The position numbers were made by a program, and so were the translations under genes. Under the pieces are notes generated by a model. That model did not search any database, was not told the origin of the DNA, and saw only the letters and a list, made by a program, of their open reading frames with translations. Shown piece by piece: positions 9,539 to 19,186 of a DNA stretch of 64,000 nt. Within the stretch, counting starts at the first letter, position 1; every line of letters starts with the position of its first letter. The stretch lies in the NCBI RefSeq assembly GCF_000171815.1, contig NZ_ABGR01000002.1:248001-312000 (forward strand). Reading direction: 5' to 3'. The DNA comes from Vibrio sp. AND4 (GTDB taxonomy: Bacteria > Pseudomonadota > Gammaproteobacteria > Enterobacterales > Vibrionaceae).

Positions 9539-10576
9539 ATGAAAAGTAAATTCTACGCAAGCGCACTGTGTGCGGCGACGCTAATCGCTACTCCTGCAAT
9601 GGCTGCTAATCAAGAACTGTATTTCTACAACTGGTCGGAATACATCCCAAACGAAGTTCTTGAAGACTTTACAAAAGAAACCGGCATCAAAGTTATCTAC
9701 TCTACGTACGAGTCTAACGAGAGCATGTACGCGAAGTTGAAAACCCAAGGTTCTGGTTACGACTTGGTAGTACCGTCTACCTATTTCGTATCTAAAATGC
9801 GTAAAGAAGGCATGCTGCAAAAGGTTGATAAGGAGAAACTGTCTCACTTTGCTGATTTGGACACTAACTTCCTGAACAAGCCATTTGATCCGAGCAACAA
9901 CTACTCTATCCCTTACATTTGGGGGGCGACTGGTATCGGTATTAATGCTGATATGTTAGACAAGTCAAAGATCACTAAATGGGACGACTTCTGGGATAGC
10001 AAGTGGGAAGGTCAACTCATGTTGATGGATGATTCTCGCGAAGTATTCCACATTGCATTAACGAAGCTTGGTTTCTCACCAAACACGACTAACCCAGACG
10101 AAATCAAAGCCGCTTACGAAGAACTGAAAAAGCTGATGCCAAACGTATTGGTCTTTAACTCAGACTTCCCAGCGAACCCATACTTAGCCGGTGAAGTATC
10201 ACTTGGCATGCTATGGAACGGCTCTGCATACATGGCGCGTAAAGAAGGCGCAAACATCGACGTCATCTGGCCAGAAAAAGGCGCGATTTTCTGGATGGAC
10301 AGCCTAGCGATCCCTGCTGGTGCAAAAAACGTGGATGCTGCGCATAAAATGATCGACTTCCTACTACGACCTGAGAACGCGGCAAAGATTGCGCTAGAAA
10401 TTGGTTACCCTACTCCTGTGAAGTCGGCACTCAAACTACTACCAAAAGAGTTCGCAGAAGATACCAGCATTTTCCCACCACAAGAAGTGATGGACAGCGG
10501 TACATGGCAAGACGAAGTTGGTGAAGCAAGTGTGTTGTATGATGAGTACTTCCAAAAACTAAAAGTAGACAACTAA
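9539..10576 (+). CDS. potD1: Polyamine-binding periplasmic protein PotD (second copy)
   Basis: Periplasmic binding protein, 345 residues, signal peptide MKSKFYASALCAATLIATPAMA cut before ANQEL. It begins at ATG 9539, since the longer frame to 9503 runs through the hairpin arm. It is paralogous to the preceding gene along its length (shared STYESNE, LMLMDDSREVFHIAL, LWNGSA, KNVDAAHKMIDFLLRP). In V. cholerae the last potD gene, potD1, is the one reported as needed for spermidine and norspermidine import; the same role is inferred by position. It has its own leader region of about 250 bp with a terminator before it, so it is probably regulated apart from potABC. Confidence 0.93.
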   Translation: MKSKFYASALCAATLIATPAMAANQELYFYNWSEYIPNEVLEDFTKETGIKVIYSTYESNESMYAKLKTQGSGYDLVVPSTYFVSKMRKEGMLQKVDKEKLSHFADLDTNFLNKPFDPSNNYSIPYIWGATGIGINADMLDKSKITKWDDFWDSKWEGQLMLMDDSREVFHIALTKLGFSPNTTNPDEIKAAYEELKKLMPNVLVFNSDFPANPYLAGEVSLGMLWNGSAYMARKEGANIDVIWPEKGAIFWMDSLAIPAGAKNVDAAHKMIDFLLRPENAAKIALEIGYPTPVKSALKLLPKEFAEDTSIFPPQEVMDSGTWQDEVGEASVLYDEYFQKLKVDN

Positions 10577-10596
10577 TCAGTCTGTTGAAATAGTTT

Positions 10597-10622
10597 AGAA
10601 AAGCGACTTTGGTCGCTTTTCT
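10597..10622 (+). terminator. Terminator after potD1
   Basis: AGAAAAGCGAC and GTCGCTTTTCT pair perfectly over 11 bp with a TTTG loop. The T content of the right arm supports termination on the plus strand. Confidence 0.85.
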
Positions 10623-10686
10623 TGTACCTGAAGCCTACGATTTCTATCTCCAACTATCCTGCTCAAATTACCAAGTGTCAAAATAC

Positions 10687-10717
10687 AAAAAAGGCATCAA
10701 ATCACTTCGATGCCTTT
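10687..10717 (-). terminator. Terminator after cobB
   Basis: On the minus strand AAAGGCATC...GATGCCTTTTTT forms a 9-bp hairpin ending in a T run, just past the cobB stop. Confidence 0.85.
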
Positions 10718-10743
10718 CTCATCTTGATACTCTGATAACTTAT

Positions 10744-11475
10744 TTAAGCGCTAGTTTCGTTTTCTAGAGCAAGAAGCTCGTCTACGAGTTTGGGCACTTC
10801 TATGCTTGCTTTGCCGTAACGCTTTTCTTCAAATTCACTCTCTACAGCGCTTGGCTGCAAATTAATTTCAATCGTATGTGCGCCATGCATTTTCGCATCA
10901 TGTACAAAGCCCGCTGCCGGATAGACGACACCCGAAGTGCCAATAGAGATAAACAGATCCGCTTGTTCTAATGACGCATATATCTCCCCCATACGCAATG
11001 GCATCTCACCAAACCAAACAATGTGTGGACGCATTTGAGATGGAATTTGGCAACAATGGCAAAACTCACCAGTTTCAATATCTGTTATATGCTCAATGAC
11101 TTGATTAGACTCACTACACCGCGCTTTGAGTAATTCACCGTGCATGTGGACAATATTGGTGCTACCGCCTCTTTCGTGCAAGTTATCGATATTTTGGGTA
11201 ATGATGGTCACATTGCCTTGCAACTGGTCCTCTAAACGTCCTAGCGCGATATGGGCCGCATTGGGCTTTATACTTTCATCAAGCAGATTTTTACGACGCT
11301 GGTTATAAAAGTTCTGAACGAGGTCCGGATTACGGTCGAAGCCCTCTGGCGTTGCCACATCTTCTATACGGTGATTCTCCCAAAGTCCATCTTGAGCTCG
11401 AAATGTTTGAATACCAGACTCAGCAGAGATGCCTGCGCCAGTAAGTACGACAATATTTCTATATGGGAAATTCAT
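10744..11475 (-). CDS. cobB: Sirtuin NAD-dependent protein deacylase CobB
   Basis: Removes acyl groups from lysines using NAD. The NAD-binding [10 protein letters not shown] motif is at 13-22, TQNID at 93-97 and the catalytic histidine is H112 in HMHG. Four zinc-type cysteines follow (ARCS, then CHCC). Y57 and R60 in FYNQRR match the Tyr-Arg pair that lets class III sirtuins bind succinyl-lysine, so desuccinylase activity is likely besides deacetylation. The protein is 243 residues, the short form without an N-terminal extension. It is monocistronic, with a terminator downstream. In other bacteria CobB acts on acetyl-CoA synthetase among many targets. Confidence 0.95.
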   Translation of the reverse strand: MNFPYRNIVVLTGAGISAESGIQTFRAQDGLWENHRIEDVATPEGFDRNPDLVQNFYNQRRKNLLDESIKPNAAHIALGRLEDQLQGNVTIITQNIDNLHERGGSTNIVHMHGELLKARCSESNQVIEHITDIETGEFCHCCQIPSQMRPHIVWFGEMPLRMGEIYASLEQADLFISIGTSGVVYPAAGFVHDAKMHGAHTIEINLQPSAVESEFEEKRYGKASIEVPKLVDELLALENETSA

Positions 11476-11621
11476 AGTCTATCCTTATTGCTCTTTTTAT
11501 TAAGCTTAACACCGATACAAAAACAACAATAGCAACAAGGATTAGACTATGGTCGTAAGGCTTCTGATTTGCTTCTAGTTTCTACTTAAAAACTGCGTAA
11601 ATTAATCAGATTTTCGGGAAT

Positions 11622-11643
11622 AAAAAACCTCACGGTTGTGAGG
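11622..11643 (-). terminator. Terminator after the fdh operon
   Basis: On the minus strand CCTCAC-AACC-GTGAGG is followed by six Ts, just past the last gene of the fdhBC transcript. Confidence 0.85.
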
Positions 11644-11662
11644 CTTTTATACAGAGAATTGT

Positions 11663-12079
11663 TTACAAGTTAGGGCCTGTCGAAGGTCTATGAGGCATAT
11701 TATTACTCAGTTGATTCATACCTTGGTACATACGAATAAGCCAGACTAGAATCGCCAATACGGCGAACAACATTCCAACCCAAGGGATAAAGTACGCGAC
11801 CGAGTCTAGTAAGCTGCTGTGTATCCAATAATCATTCACGCCAACTAACACACCATTTGAGGTTGCCACGGTTACGATCAACACCACAAAGAACGTGAGG
11901 TACAAGAAGAAAGTTCGAATTAAGCCGTAGTAATGCGTATTTACTATGTCACTGTCTTCCCCTTTATCCAAGCGGTAGCCTGCGTAAATGATTGCGATAA
12001 CACCAGAAATCAAAAACGTAAACGGGGTAAAACAACTCAGGATGTAAGCTAACCAAATACCACTATGAGGTTTGTTCAT
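11663..12079 (-). CDS. Small four-helix membrane protein of the fdh operon
   Basis: 138 residues with four hydrophobic segments (about 8-32, 50-75, 90-112, 112-125). ATG 12079 was chosen because GGAGAG, inside the end of fdhC, lies 7 nt upstream; the gene overlaps fdhC by 17 nt and so is translationally coupled. The pattern, two helices, an aromatic-rich middle and a WLIRMYQGMNQL end, resembles DUF4870-type membrane proteins, a family without a firm function. Its place at the end of the formate dehydrogenase operon suggests a role in assembly or membrane anchoring of the enzyme, as inference only. Confidence 0.65.
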   Translation of the reverse strand: MNKPHSGIWLAYILSCFTPFTFLISGVIAIIYAGYRLDKGEDSDIVNTHYYGLIRTFFLYLTFFVVLIVTVATSNGVLVGVNDYWIHSSLLDSVAYFIPWVGMLFAVLAILVWLIRMYQGMNQLSNNMPHRPSTGPNL

Positions 12080-13115
12080 TCGCTTTCTCTCCTTTTGCAT
12101 CACTTTGAGCAGTGTCGAATTCACCCACTATTCCCTTGGACTTTACCTCTTCATACCAAAGGTCGTGGTGTTCTTTCGCCCAGGTTTCATCAACGTCACC
12201 GGTCACCATTCCTTCTAATGCTCCCTCCATACCGAATAGGCCGATATAAATGTGGAAAATAAAACCACAGATTAGAATAAGAGCCGAAATAGCATGAACA
12301 AGGTTAGACAACTCCATATCGCGACGCGTTTGGCCGAATATTGGGAAATCCAGAACTAAGCCACTCACTGCTGCGATAGCACCAAAAATGATCAACAACC
12401 AGTAAATGGCTTTCTCACCACCGTTTGAGAAGCCAGCCGATGGGTGCGTACCTTTATGTTTTCCAACCATGCCGCCCATTTTCATGAACCAACGGATGTC
12501 TGTCATGTTAGGGATAGATTTGCGCCACCATTTCATTAGCACAAACATCAGTAAGATGAAGAACAGCGGCCCCATATAGTTATGGTACTGCTTCGCCAAC
12601 ATGACGATGAAGCCCCAGAACTCAGTTGGTACGTACGGTTTTAAGAAGTGCTTACCGTATACCAGCATCAAACCACTGAATGCTAGCGTTAGGAAAGTAA
12701 ACGCCATACTCCAGTGAAGTGCGCGATCAAGCCGAGACCAGCGTTTGATCTTTTTGCCAGTGCGTGGCTTGCTTAGCATCAGCGGACCAACGAATACGTA
12801 AGCCATGATTACCATTGCGATACTGCCAAAAATCGCGACAGCGCCCGCGGGAGACATCCATTTTTCTTTAAGAATGTACCAAGTCTCACCCGGAGTACTG
12901 ATCAGCACACCGTGTTCCGCTGATTTCGACGTGGTATAGCCTTCTTGCCCCTCTTTGACCTGACGCCAAAAATCCGCACCTGCAAGTTGTGTCATCTCCT
13001 GTTGAACCACTGGAGATGTGTCTTCTTGCGCAGACGCCGGAATCGCAAAGGTCAGCAGTAATGCAGTCATCATTGACAGCATCACAAGAGACGCACGTTT
13101 AAGCGTATTTAACAT
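12063..13115 (-). CDS. fdhC: Formate dehydrogenase cytochrome b subunit FdhC
   Basis: Membrane gamma subunit that passes electrons from the Fe-S subunit to the quinone pool. It has 350 residues with a signal-like N-terminus (cut near ASAQEDT), then a long periplasmic stretch and four or five helices. Histidine-bearing helices (WSRLDRALHWSMAF, QYHNYMGPLF, NLVHAISALILICGFIFHIYIG) supply heme b ligands as in FdnI/FdoI. It is longer than E. coli FdnI because of the N-terminal periplasmic segment, a form seen in epsilon- and marine gamma-proteobacteria. It follows fdhB by 13 nt in the same operon. Confidence 0.92.
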   Translation of the reverse strand: MLNTLKRASLVMLSMMTALLLTFAIPASAQEDTSPVVQQEMTQLAGADFWRQVKEGQEGYTTSKSAEHGVLISTPGETWYILKEKWMSPAGAVAIFGSIAMVIMAYVFVGPLMLSKPRTGKKIKRWSRLDRALHWSMAFTFLTLAFSGLMLVYGKHFLKPYVPTEFWGFIVMLAKQYHNYMGPLFFILLMFVLMKWWRKSIPNMTDIRWFMKMGGMVGKHKGTHPSAGFSNGGEKAIYWLLIIFGAIAAVSGLVLDFPIFGQTRRDMELSNLVHAISALILICGFIFHIYIGLFGMEGALEGMVTGDVDETWAKEHHDLWYEEVKSKGIVGEFDTAQSDAKGEKANEQTS

Positions 13116-13128
13116 GTGTCTCTCCTAC

Positions 13129-13737
13129 TTAGCTTTTGGTTGCGTCGTAAGAAAGATCGTTACCGTCTGTCCAACCTGCGTTTTTCGCACCACGCTCAAC
13201 CACACGTTGACGGAAGATGTCAGAGACTTTCTCAGCATCACCCGCTAGCAGCGCTTTTGTAGAACACAATGAAGCGCACATCGGTAGCTTGCCTTCCGCG
13301 ATACGGTTCGCACCATACTTTTCACGCTCTTCTGGAGATCCTGGCTCTGTGTTTGGGCCGCCTGCGCAGAAAGTACATTTGTCCATTTTTCCACGCTCCC
13401 CAAATGCTTGCTGTTTGGGGAATTGAGGCGCGCCGAACGGACAAGCAAACAGACAGTAACCACAACCGATACAAAGATCTTTGTTGTGCAGAACAATACC
13501 GTCTTCTGTGTGCTCGAAACAGTCAGCTGGACAAACAGCCATACAAGGTGCATCCGTACAATGCATGCAAGCGACGGAGATTGAATTTTCACCCGGTTCA
13601 CCGTCGTTTAGCGTAACCACGCGGCGACGTTGGATACCCCACTCAAGGGCATCATCATTTTCGTTCTTACATGCAGTAACACAGCCGTTACACTCGATAC
13701 AGCGTTTGGTGTCACAGAGGAATTTCATTCGTGCCAT
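13129..13737 (-). CDS. fdhB: Formate dehydrogenase iron-sulfur subunit FdhB
   Basis: Electron-transfer subunit of 202 residues carrying four [4Fe-4S] ferredoxin-type motifs: CIECNGCVTAC near residue 15, CMHCTDAPC...CPADC near 60, CIGCGYCLFACPF near 95, and C-x2-C at CTFC with later CASLC. It links the molybdopterin subunit to the cytochrome b. There is no obvious C-terminal membrane anchor, unlike FdnH. It lies 11 nt after fdhA and 13 nt before fdhC. Confidence 0.93.
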   Translation of the reverse strand: MARMKFLCDTKRCIECNGCVTACKNENDDALEWGIQRRRVVTLNDGEPGENSISVACMHCTDAPCMAVCPADCFEHTEDGIVLHNKDLCIGCGYCLFACPFGAPQFPKQQAFGERGKMDKCTFCAGGPNTEPGSPEEREKYGANRIAEGKLPMCASLCSTKALLAGDAEKVSDIFRQRVVERGAKNAGWTDGNDLSYDATKS

Positions 13738-13748
13738 TGTCAGACTCC

Positions 13749-16604
13749 TTACGCTTTACGAATGTTACAGAGGGTTACTTTGGTTTCCTGCATCAACGTA
13801 ACAGGGTCGTAACCGTAGGTGGTTGCTGTATTAGCCGCTTCACCAACAACATAAGGGTCAGTACCTTTTGGGTACTTATGGCGTAGGTCTTCTCCTTCAA
13901 ACTTACCGCCAAAGTGGAACGGTATGAACGCCAAGCCCGGCTTAACACGACGCGTTACCATGGCTTTCACCTTGATGCGGCCTTTCTCTGCACCTTCAAC
14001 CCATACCTCTTCACCGTCTTTGAAGCCAAGATCGTTTGCGTCTTTTGGGTTCACTTCAACAAACATTTCCTGTTGAAGTTCAGCAAGCCATGGGTTTGAA
14101 CGCGTCTCTTCACCACCGCCTTCGTATTCAACCAAACGACCAGAAGTCAGAATAATTGGGTATTCGCCAGACTTATCTTCTTTCTGGATAGATTTGTAAA
14201 GCGTTGGTACGCGGAAAATGGCCTCTTTATCGTCCCAAGTTGGGTAATCCGTGACAAGGTCACGTCTAGGGGTGTATAAAGGTTCACGGTGCAGCGGTAC
14301 GCGATCTGGGAATGTCCAAACGACCGCACGCGCTTTCGCGTTACCAAATGGAATACAACCGTGCTTGATTGCTACGCGTTGGATACCGCCAGACAGGTCA
14401 GTTTTCCAGTTTTTACCTTCTGCTGCTGCTTTTTCTTCAGCCGTTAGGTCATCCCACCAACCAAGCTGTTTGATTAGCTTGTCAGAGAATTCCGGGTAAC
14501 CGTCTTTGATTTCACAGCCTTTTGAGTAGCTGTCTTCTGCAAGTAGGCTTTGACCTTCGAATTCCACACCAAAGCGCGTACGGAAGTTACCGCCTCCCTT
14601 TGCAACCGTCTTTGACGTATCGTATAGAATGTGTGTGCCTGGGTGCTTCATCTCTGGTGTGCCCCAACATGGCCAAGGTAGACCGTAAGTCTCGCCATTT
14701 ACAGGGCCGCCCTCCGCTTCTAAAGAGGTCTTATGGAATGTATGCCAGTTTTGTTGGTGCGCTTTTAGACGCTCTGGGCTTTGACCCGTATAACCTATGG
14801 TCCACATGCCTTTGTTGAACTCGCGAGTGATGTCTTCGATCACTGGCTGGTTGTTCTCTACGCGTATGTTTTTGAACAGCAGATCTTCATAACCTAGCTT
14901 CTTAGTGAGCAGGTACATGATTTCGTGGTCAGGTTTAGATTCGAACAATGGCTCGATAACCTGATCACGCCACTGAAGTGAGCGGTTAGACGCTGTCACA
15001 CTGCCGTGTGTTTCGAACTGGGTTGTGGCAGGAAGCAGGTAAACGCCGTCAGTACGATCGTTCATTACTGCTGCGACTGTTGGGTATGGGTCGACAATCA
15101 CCATCATATCCAGCTTTTGCATCGCTTTCTTCATCTCAGGGCCACGAGTCTGAGAGTTGACCGCGTGACCCCAATAGAACATTGCACGGATGTTTTCACG
15201 TTGACGAATGTTGTCTCTGTTTTCAAGCACACCATCCACCCAACGAGAGACAGGGATACCTGCACTGTTCATTGGTTTTTGACCACCATAAGCCTGGTCA
15301 TCAAAACGACCTTTCACCCACTCGTAATCAATGTCCCACACTTTTGACCAGTGACGCCAAGAACCTTCAGACAGACCGTAGTAACCCGGTAGCGTGTCAG
15401 ACAGTACACCAAGGTCAGTTGCGCCCTGTACGTTATCGTGACCACGGAAGATGTTAGCACCGCCGCCTGATTTCCCCATGTTACCTAGCGCAAGTTCAAG
15501 CACACAGTAAGCACGTGTGTTGTTGTTACCAGTTGTATGCTGAGTGCCACCCATACACCAAACGACACAACCCGGACGGTTTTCAGAAAGCAGCTTCGCT
15601 GTTTGGTAAACTTGCGACTCAGGAACGCCAGTTACGCGCTCAACTTCTGCTGGTGTCCATTTCGCCACTTCTGCACGGATTTCATCCATACCGAATACAC
15701 GTTGACGGATGAACTCTTTATCTTCCCAGTTGTTCGCAAAAACATGCCATAGCACGCCCCAAATGAACGCAACATCAGACCCTGGGCGCAGAGACACATA
15801 GTGATCTGATTTCGCCGCCGTTCGCGTGCGACGAGGATCCGCAACGACGATTTTACAGTTGTTCTTCTCTTTCGCGATCAGGATGTGCTGCATCGCAACA
15901 GGGTGTGCTTCGGCTGGGTTTGAACCAATGAATAGCATCGACTTACAGTTGTGCATATCATTGAACGAGTTGGTCATCGCACCGTAACCCCAAGTGTTTG
16001 CTACACCTGCTACGGTTGTTGAGTGACAGATACGCGCTTGGTGGTCAACGTTGTTGGTACCCCAAAGCGACGCCATCTTACGGAACATGTACGCTTGTTC
16101 GTTGTTGTGCTTTGCACTGCCCAACCAGTAAACTGAATCTGGCCCCGACTCTTTGCGGATGTCCATTACCTTGTTACCGATTTCTTCGATCGCTTGGTCC
16201 CAAGAAAGCTTCTTCCACTTACCGTTTTCAAGCTTCATTGGGTATTTCAAACGACGCTCACCGTGCCCGTGTTCACGCAGTGCAGCACCTTTTGCACAGT
16301 GTCCACCAGCATTGAATGGGTGGTCGAATGCAGGCTCTTGACCTGTCCATACCCCATTTTGAACTTCTGCGTAGATACCACAACCTACAGAACAGTGAGA
16401 ACAGATGGTACGTTTTACTTCTGTTTTCGCTTCTGGATCCACCGATTTCGCTTGTGCTTTCTTCATCATGCCCGGTGCAAAAAGACTTGCCCCCATCACC
16501 GCACCGCCAGCAGCAAGCGAGGTATTTTTCATGAAAGCACGGCGAGAAACGCCAAGCTGATTGGATTCTTTGCTCACACTGTCGGAGCGTTTGATGAGTT
16601 TCAT
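13749..16604 (-). CDS. fdhA: Formate dehydrogenase catalytic subunit FdhA (Mo/W-pterin, cysteine type)
   Basis: 951-residue oxidoreductase that oxidises formate in the periplasm. A Tat signal SRRAFMK is at 20-26, the [4Fe-4S] cysteines are C68, C71, C75 and C103, and the active site is C193-H194, so the metal ligand is cysteine rather than selenocysteine. Molybdopterin dinucleotide domains follow to the C-terminus. ATG 16604 has GGAG 7 nt before it; the longer frame overlaps the small Tat gene. The operon order fdhX-fdhA-fdhB-fdhC matches the Shewanella/Campylobacter-like type. The metal may be Mo or W; the window also holds a tungstate transporter. Confidence 0.95.
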   Translation of the reverse strand: MKLIKRSDSVSKESNQLGVSRRAFMKNTSLAAGGAVMGASLFAPGMMKKAQAKSVDPEAKTEVKRTICSHCSVGCGIYAEVQNGVWTGQEPAFDHPFNAGGHCAKGAALREHGHGERRLKYPMKLENGKWKKLSWDQAIEEIGNKVMDIRKESGPDSVYWLGSAKHNNEQAYMFRKMASLWGTNNVDHQARICHSTTVAGVANTWGYGAMTNSFNDMHNCKSMLFIGSNPAEAHPVAMQHILIAKEKNNCKIVVADPRRTRTAAKSDHYVSLRPGSDVAFIWGVLWHVFANNWEDKEFIRQRVFGMDEIRAEVAKWTPAEVERVTGVPESQVYQTAKLLSENRPGCVVWCMGGTQHTTGNNNTRAYCVLELALGNMGKSGGGANIFRGHDNVQGATDLGVLSDTLPGYYGLSEGSWRHWSKVWDIDYEWVKGRFDDQAYGGQKPMNSAGIPVSRWVDGVLENRDNIRQRENIRAMFYWGHAVNSQTRGPEMKKAMQKLDMMVIVDPYPTVAAVMNDRTDGVYLLPATTQFETHGSVTASNRSLQWRDQVIEPLFESKPDHEIMYLLTKKLGYEDLLFKNIRVENNQPVIEDITREFNKGMWTIGYTGQSPERLKAHQQNWHTFHKTSLEAEGGPVNGETYGLPWPCWGTPEMKHPGTHILYDTSKTVAKGGGNFRTRFGVEFEGQSLLAEDSYSKGCEIKDGYPEFSDKLIKQLGWWDDLTAEEKAAAEGKNWKTDLSGGIQRVAIKHGCIPFGNAKARAVVWTFPDRVPLHREPLYTPRRDLVTDYPTWDDKEAIFRVPTLYKSIQKEDKSGEYPIILTSGRLVEYEGGGEETRSNPWLAELQQEMFVEVNPKDANDLGFKDGEEVWVEGAEKGRIKVKAMVTRRVKPGLAFIPFHFGGKFEGEDLRHKYPKGTDPYVVGEAANTATTYGYDPVTLMQETKVTLCNIRKA

Positions 16605-16614
16605 CCGTTTTCTC

Positions 16615-16818
16615 CTAAAGTGTGTCGTAGTAATCGCGAATGTGTTGAGTTTCACGATAGCCTTTCTTCTTCATGTCTTTTTCTGAAGGCTCGACCGTTT
16701 CTGAAGCGCTTGCCACTTTTTCTGTTCCAGTGACAACCGCACCAACTACGGCTGCAGTTGTTAAACCGCTCAGGAGGTTCCTACGGCTCGTGTTTATTTC
16801 TTTATTATCTTTCATCAT
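16615..16818 (-). CDS. Small Tat-signal protein of the formate dehydrogenase operon
   Basis: A 67-residue protein with a twin-arginine signal, SRRNLLSGLTTAAVVGAVV, followed by a short charged tail. It matches the formate-dehydrogenase-region Tat-targeted small proteins (sometimes called FdhX) that precede fdhA in this enzyme type. Their role is not settled; carriage or assembly of the periplasmic complex has been suggested. ATG 16818 or 16815 can be used; GGAAG lies just before. Its stop is 11 nt before the fdhA start. Confidence 0.8.
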   Translation of the reverse strand: MMKDNKEINTSRRNLLSGLTTAAVVGAVVTGTEKVASASETVEPSEKDMKKKGYRETQHIRDYYDTL

Positions 16819-16888
16819 TGCTTCCTTACCTTACGGTAGATCTTTGGAGGCTATTGCCCCTCTATCGATATGACCAACTACTGCTCGA

Positions 16889-17515
16889 TTACTCGTAATC
16901 AGTGACGTTTTTCACCTCAATTTTTAGTTTGTGCTTACTACTTTTGGTGTTCACGCTAAAGCGCACTTGTTCTAGTGTTAAGAATGCCTCACACAGCTGA
17001 GCTACTGGCTTATAAAAGTTCGCACTGTCTGCGTTTTTCAGTTGTTGTGTGAAAGAGCGAAACCAAGGTGAAATGTGTTTGTTAAACACCGCTTGTTGTA
17101 GATCTTCTTCTTCATCCGTTAGCATAGACATCACTTCACAAAGTGCCGCGATATGGTCTTCGGGCTCTTTCACATTTTCATCACGCTCGAAACCAAGCAG
17201 TTCCAAATCGTGACGAATTTCAGCCAGTGGCTTTTCCATCATTGCACCCGTCACGTGCCATGAGCCGAACGGCATCACTTCTCCACGACCGATACCAATG
17301 AAAAGATCTTGGTATTCACTCTCTAGCGCTTCACGGTTGGAATCTTTTGCCACTTGCTGAAGTCCAATCCACGCTTTTTGCATCGCGCTTTCTGTATGTT
17401 CAACCTCTAAAAAAGTCAGGAACTCGATCACTTCTTTACTTGGTGCACTGCGGAAAAGTGTCGACAAAACCAAGTAGATCTCTGTTCTTAGTGTCTGTTC
17501 TTGTATTGTTTCCAC
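16889..17515 (-). CDS. TorD/DmsD-family maturation chaperone
   Basis: 208 residues, all-helical, with the TorD-family core ESEYQDLFIGIGRGEVMPFGSWHVTGAMMEKPLAEIR (about 64-100), in which the YxxLF and P-x-GS elements bind client Tat signals. It probably guards FdhA during cofactor loading and delays export. The start is GTG 17515 with AGGAG 6 nt upstream. It is 9 nt after the polyferredoxin gene and 70 bp before the small Tat gene, so it belongs to the fdh transcript. The last 30 residues are a charged tail without a recognisable motif. Confidence 0.88.
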   Translation of the reverse strand: METIQEQTLRTEIYLVLSTLFRSAPSKEVIEFLTFLEVEHTESAMQKAWIGLQQVAKDSNREALESEYQDLFIGIGRGEVMPFGSWHVTGAMMEKPLAEIRHDLELLGFERDENVKEPEDHIAALCEVMSMLTDEEEDLQQAVFNKHISPWFRSFTQQLKNADSANFYKPVAQLCEAFLTLEQVRFSVNTKSSKHKLKIEVKNVTDYE

Positions 17516-17524
17516 TATGAACTC

Positions 17525-19186
17525 CTAGTATTTCAGTTGTTTCATTGGGTCTTCTGCCATCGACTCGAACATGTCGATCACACGGCAGTCCTCACACATT
17601 GCAATACGATTGATGGCTGCGTCATCAGAGAAATGAGAGTGACCGCGTAACTTATTCTGTAGCATGTCGATCATAGACTGAGGTGCAAATGGCTTATGAC
17701 AGCGAATACATTCCGCTGCTTTCTCTTCGTGAATCACAACCGCTTTTTGGCGCTCTTGCTTCACCCAGTTCATCCGTGGAGTCAGGGTCAGCACGTTTTC
17801 AGGGCAGGCTTTTTCACATAAACCGCATTGAATACAATCTTGTTCAATGAATTTAAGTGAAGGAGATTCGCCGTCGGTATGAAGCGCACGTGTCGGACAA
17901 ACCGCTACGCAGCTCATGCACAAAGTACAGCCTTTGCTCTCACAAGAAACATTGCCATAAGGGGCGTTGGCAGGCAGTTCAACAACCTTCTCATCCGGAT
18001 TACGAGCAAAAGACATGGCATCAAGCGCAGTAAAAAGACGTTGACGCTTGTTACCTTGCAGATCGCCAAGAGCAAGATCAAATGAATCAGTACATAGTGT
18101 TGGAGGACCTTCACGTAGCGATTCCAAATAAAGGATATCTATGGTTTCTTTTGCGATACCAAGTTGCTCCAGTAGTACTTGTGCGATGGCCACTTCGTTG
18201 TTCAGAACACGAATAATGGTCTGTGGCATAAACCGAGAAGCCGCAAATAGCACTTGAGTCGCGCCATTAACCAGCGCAGAAAACCAAGTATCGATACCGA
18301 TAGACGGTAGCTCTTCAACTACAATAGGAATCACGTTATCTGGTAGTGCTTTCAGTGCCATCACGTTGTATGTCTCGTGACGGGAGCTACAAATAAGCAC
18401 GATAGGATCTAAACCACCCGCTTGCTTATAGTTTGCTAGCGTGCGCTCAATGAATTTTTGTGTATCTTGAGGGTTAGGTAGCGCGTAGTGAATGGCTTCT
18501 GTCGGACAAGCAGTAGAACACGTGCCCACGCCTTGACAAAGGTACGGGTTAATCTCAATTCTATGACCTATTTTATCGCTGCCTTGACTGGATAATGCTC
18601 CAGCAGGGCAAGCATCAACGCAACGATCACAACCTTTTATGCCTCGAGAGCTGTGCGCACAAAGATCATTGTCCAGACGGAAGAATTTTGGTTTATCGAA
18701 TGTCCCCATTAATGTTGGGATCTCTTCTAACGCTTCTGCAAGTTTGGGATAACCTCGTCCCACTGGATAGTATCCCGGAACCGGAACCTCTTCTGACATA
18801 CAGCTGCTTAAACAAAGATCGAGAACAACATCAAAGCAATCACTGTTAATAGCGATTTTTGCTAGGTTACTTTCAAGGCCGCGATTTTCAATCAGCACTT
18901 CAAACGTACCAAGGAAGCCAGAAACCTGAACCGAGTCGGCGAAATACAGCTCTGGGTTAGTACTTTTCTCTCCGTCTGTCGAGAGCAATGTCAAGCTATT
19001 CATTTGAGTAAGCTGTGCGGCTGCACTCTCAATGATGGCCGTCGGTCCAACGATCAGCGTATTACCGCCACTCTCGTAGCTCACGGTTGGTGGAATAAGA
19101 TTGGTCAACTCAACGGTATTCTCAAACGCATGCAGCCGCGCTCTAGCGTTTTTGGTTGCCGCTTGTTCTAGTAATTGTCTCAACAT
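17525..19186 (-). CDS. Four-cluster ferredoxin-type Fe-S protein
   Basis: 553-residue cytoplasmic protein without signal peptide. Ferredoxin motifs: CDRCVDACP (near residue 185), CQGVGTCSTACP (near 218), CTLCMSCVAVCP (near 420) and CIQCGLCEKACP (near 450). A fifth pair, CIRCHKPFAP and CEDCRV, near the C-terminus looks like a zinc or extra cluster site, and a CLSSC group lies in the N-terminal half. Such proteins sit next to TorD chaperones and formate dehydrogenases in vibrios and Shewanella and may pass electrons or help cofactor assembly; no exact role is known. It appears to be the first gene of the minus-strand fdh operon. Confidence 0.85.
   Translation of the reverse strand: MLRQLLEQAATKNARARLHAFENTVELTNLIPPTVSYESGGNTLIVGPTAIIESAAAQLTQMNSLTLLSTDGEKSTNPELYFADSVQVSGFLGTFEVLIENRGLESNLAKIAINSDCFDVVLDLCLSSCMSEEVPVPGYYPVGRGYPKLAEALEEIPTLMGTFDKPKFFRLDNDLCAHSSRGIKGCDRCVDACPAGALSSQGSDKIGHRIEINPYLCQGVGTCSTACPTEAIHYALPNPQDTQKFIERTLANYKQAGGLDPIVLICSSRHETYNVMALKALPDNVIPIVVEELPSIGIDTWFSALVNGATQVLFAASRFMPQTIIRVLNNEVAIAQVLLEQLGIAKETIDILYLESLREGPPTLCTDSFDLALGDLQGNKRQRLFTALDAMSFARNPDEKVVELPANAPYGNVSCESKGCTLCMSCVAVCPTRALHTDGESPSLKFIEQDCIQCGLCEKACPENVLTLTPRMNWVKQERQKAVVIHEEKAAECIRCHKPFAPQSMIDMLQNKLRGHSHFSDDAAINRIAMCEDCRVIDMFESMAEDPMKQLKY

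Noticed and set aside
16020..16040. Selenocysteine codon in fdhA
   Set aside because: The active-site codon is for cysteine (RICHS); no in-frame TGA is present.
16194..16733. 179-residue frame opposite fdhA and the small Tat gene
   Set aside because: It mirrors highly conserved coding sequence on the other strand, has no ribosome site and resembles no family.
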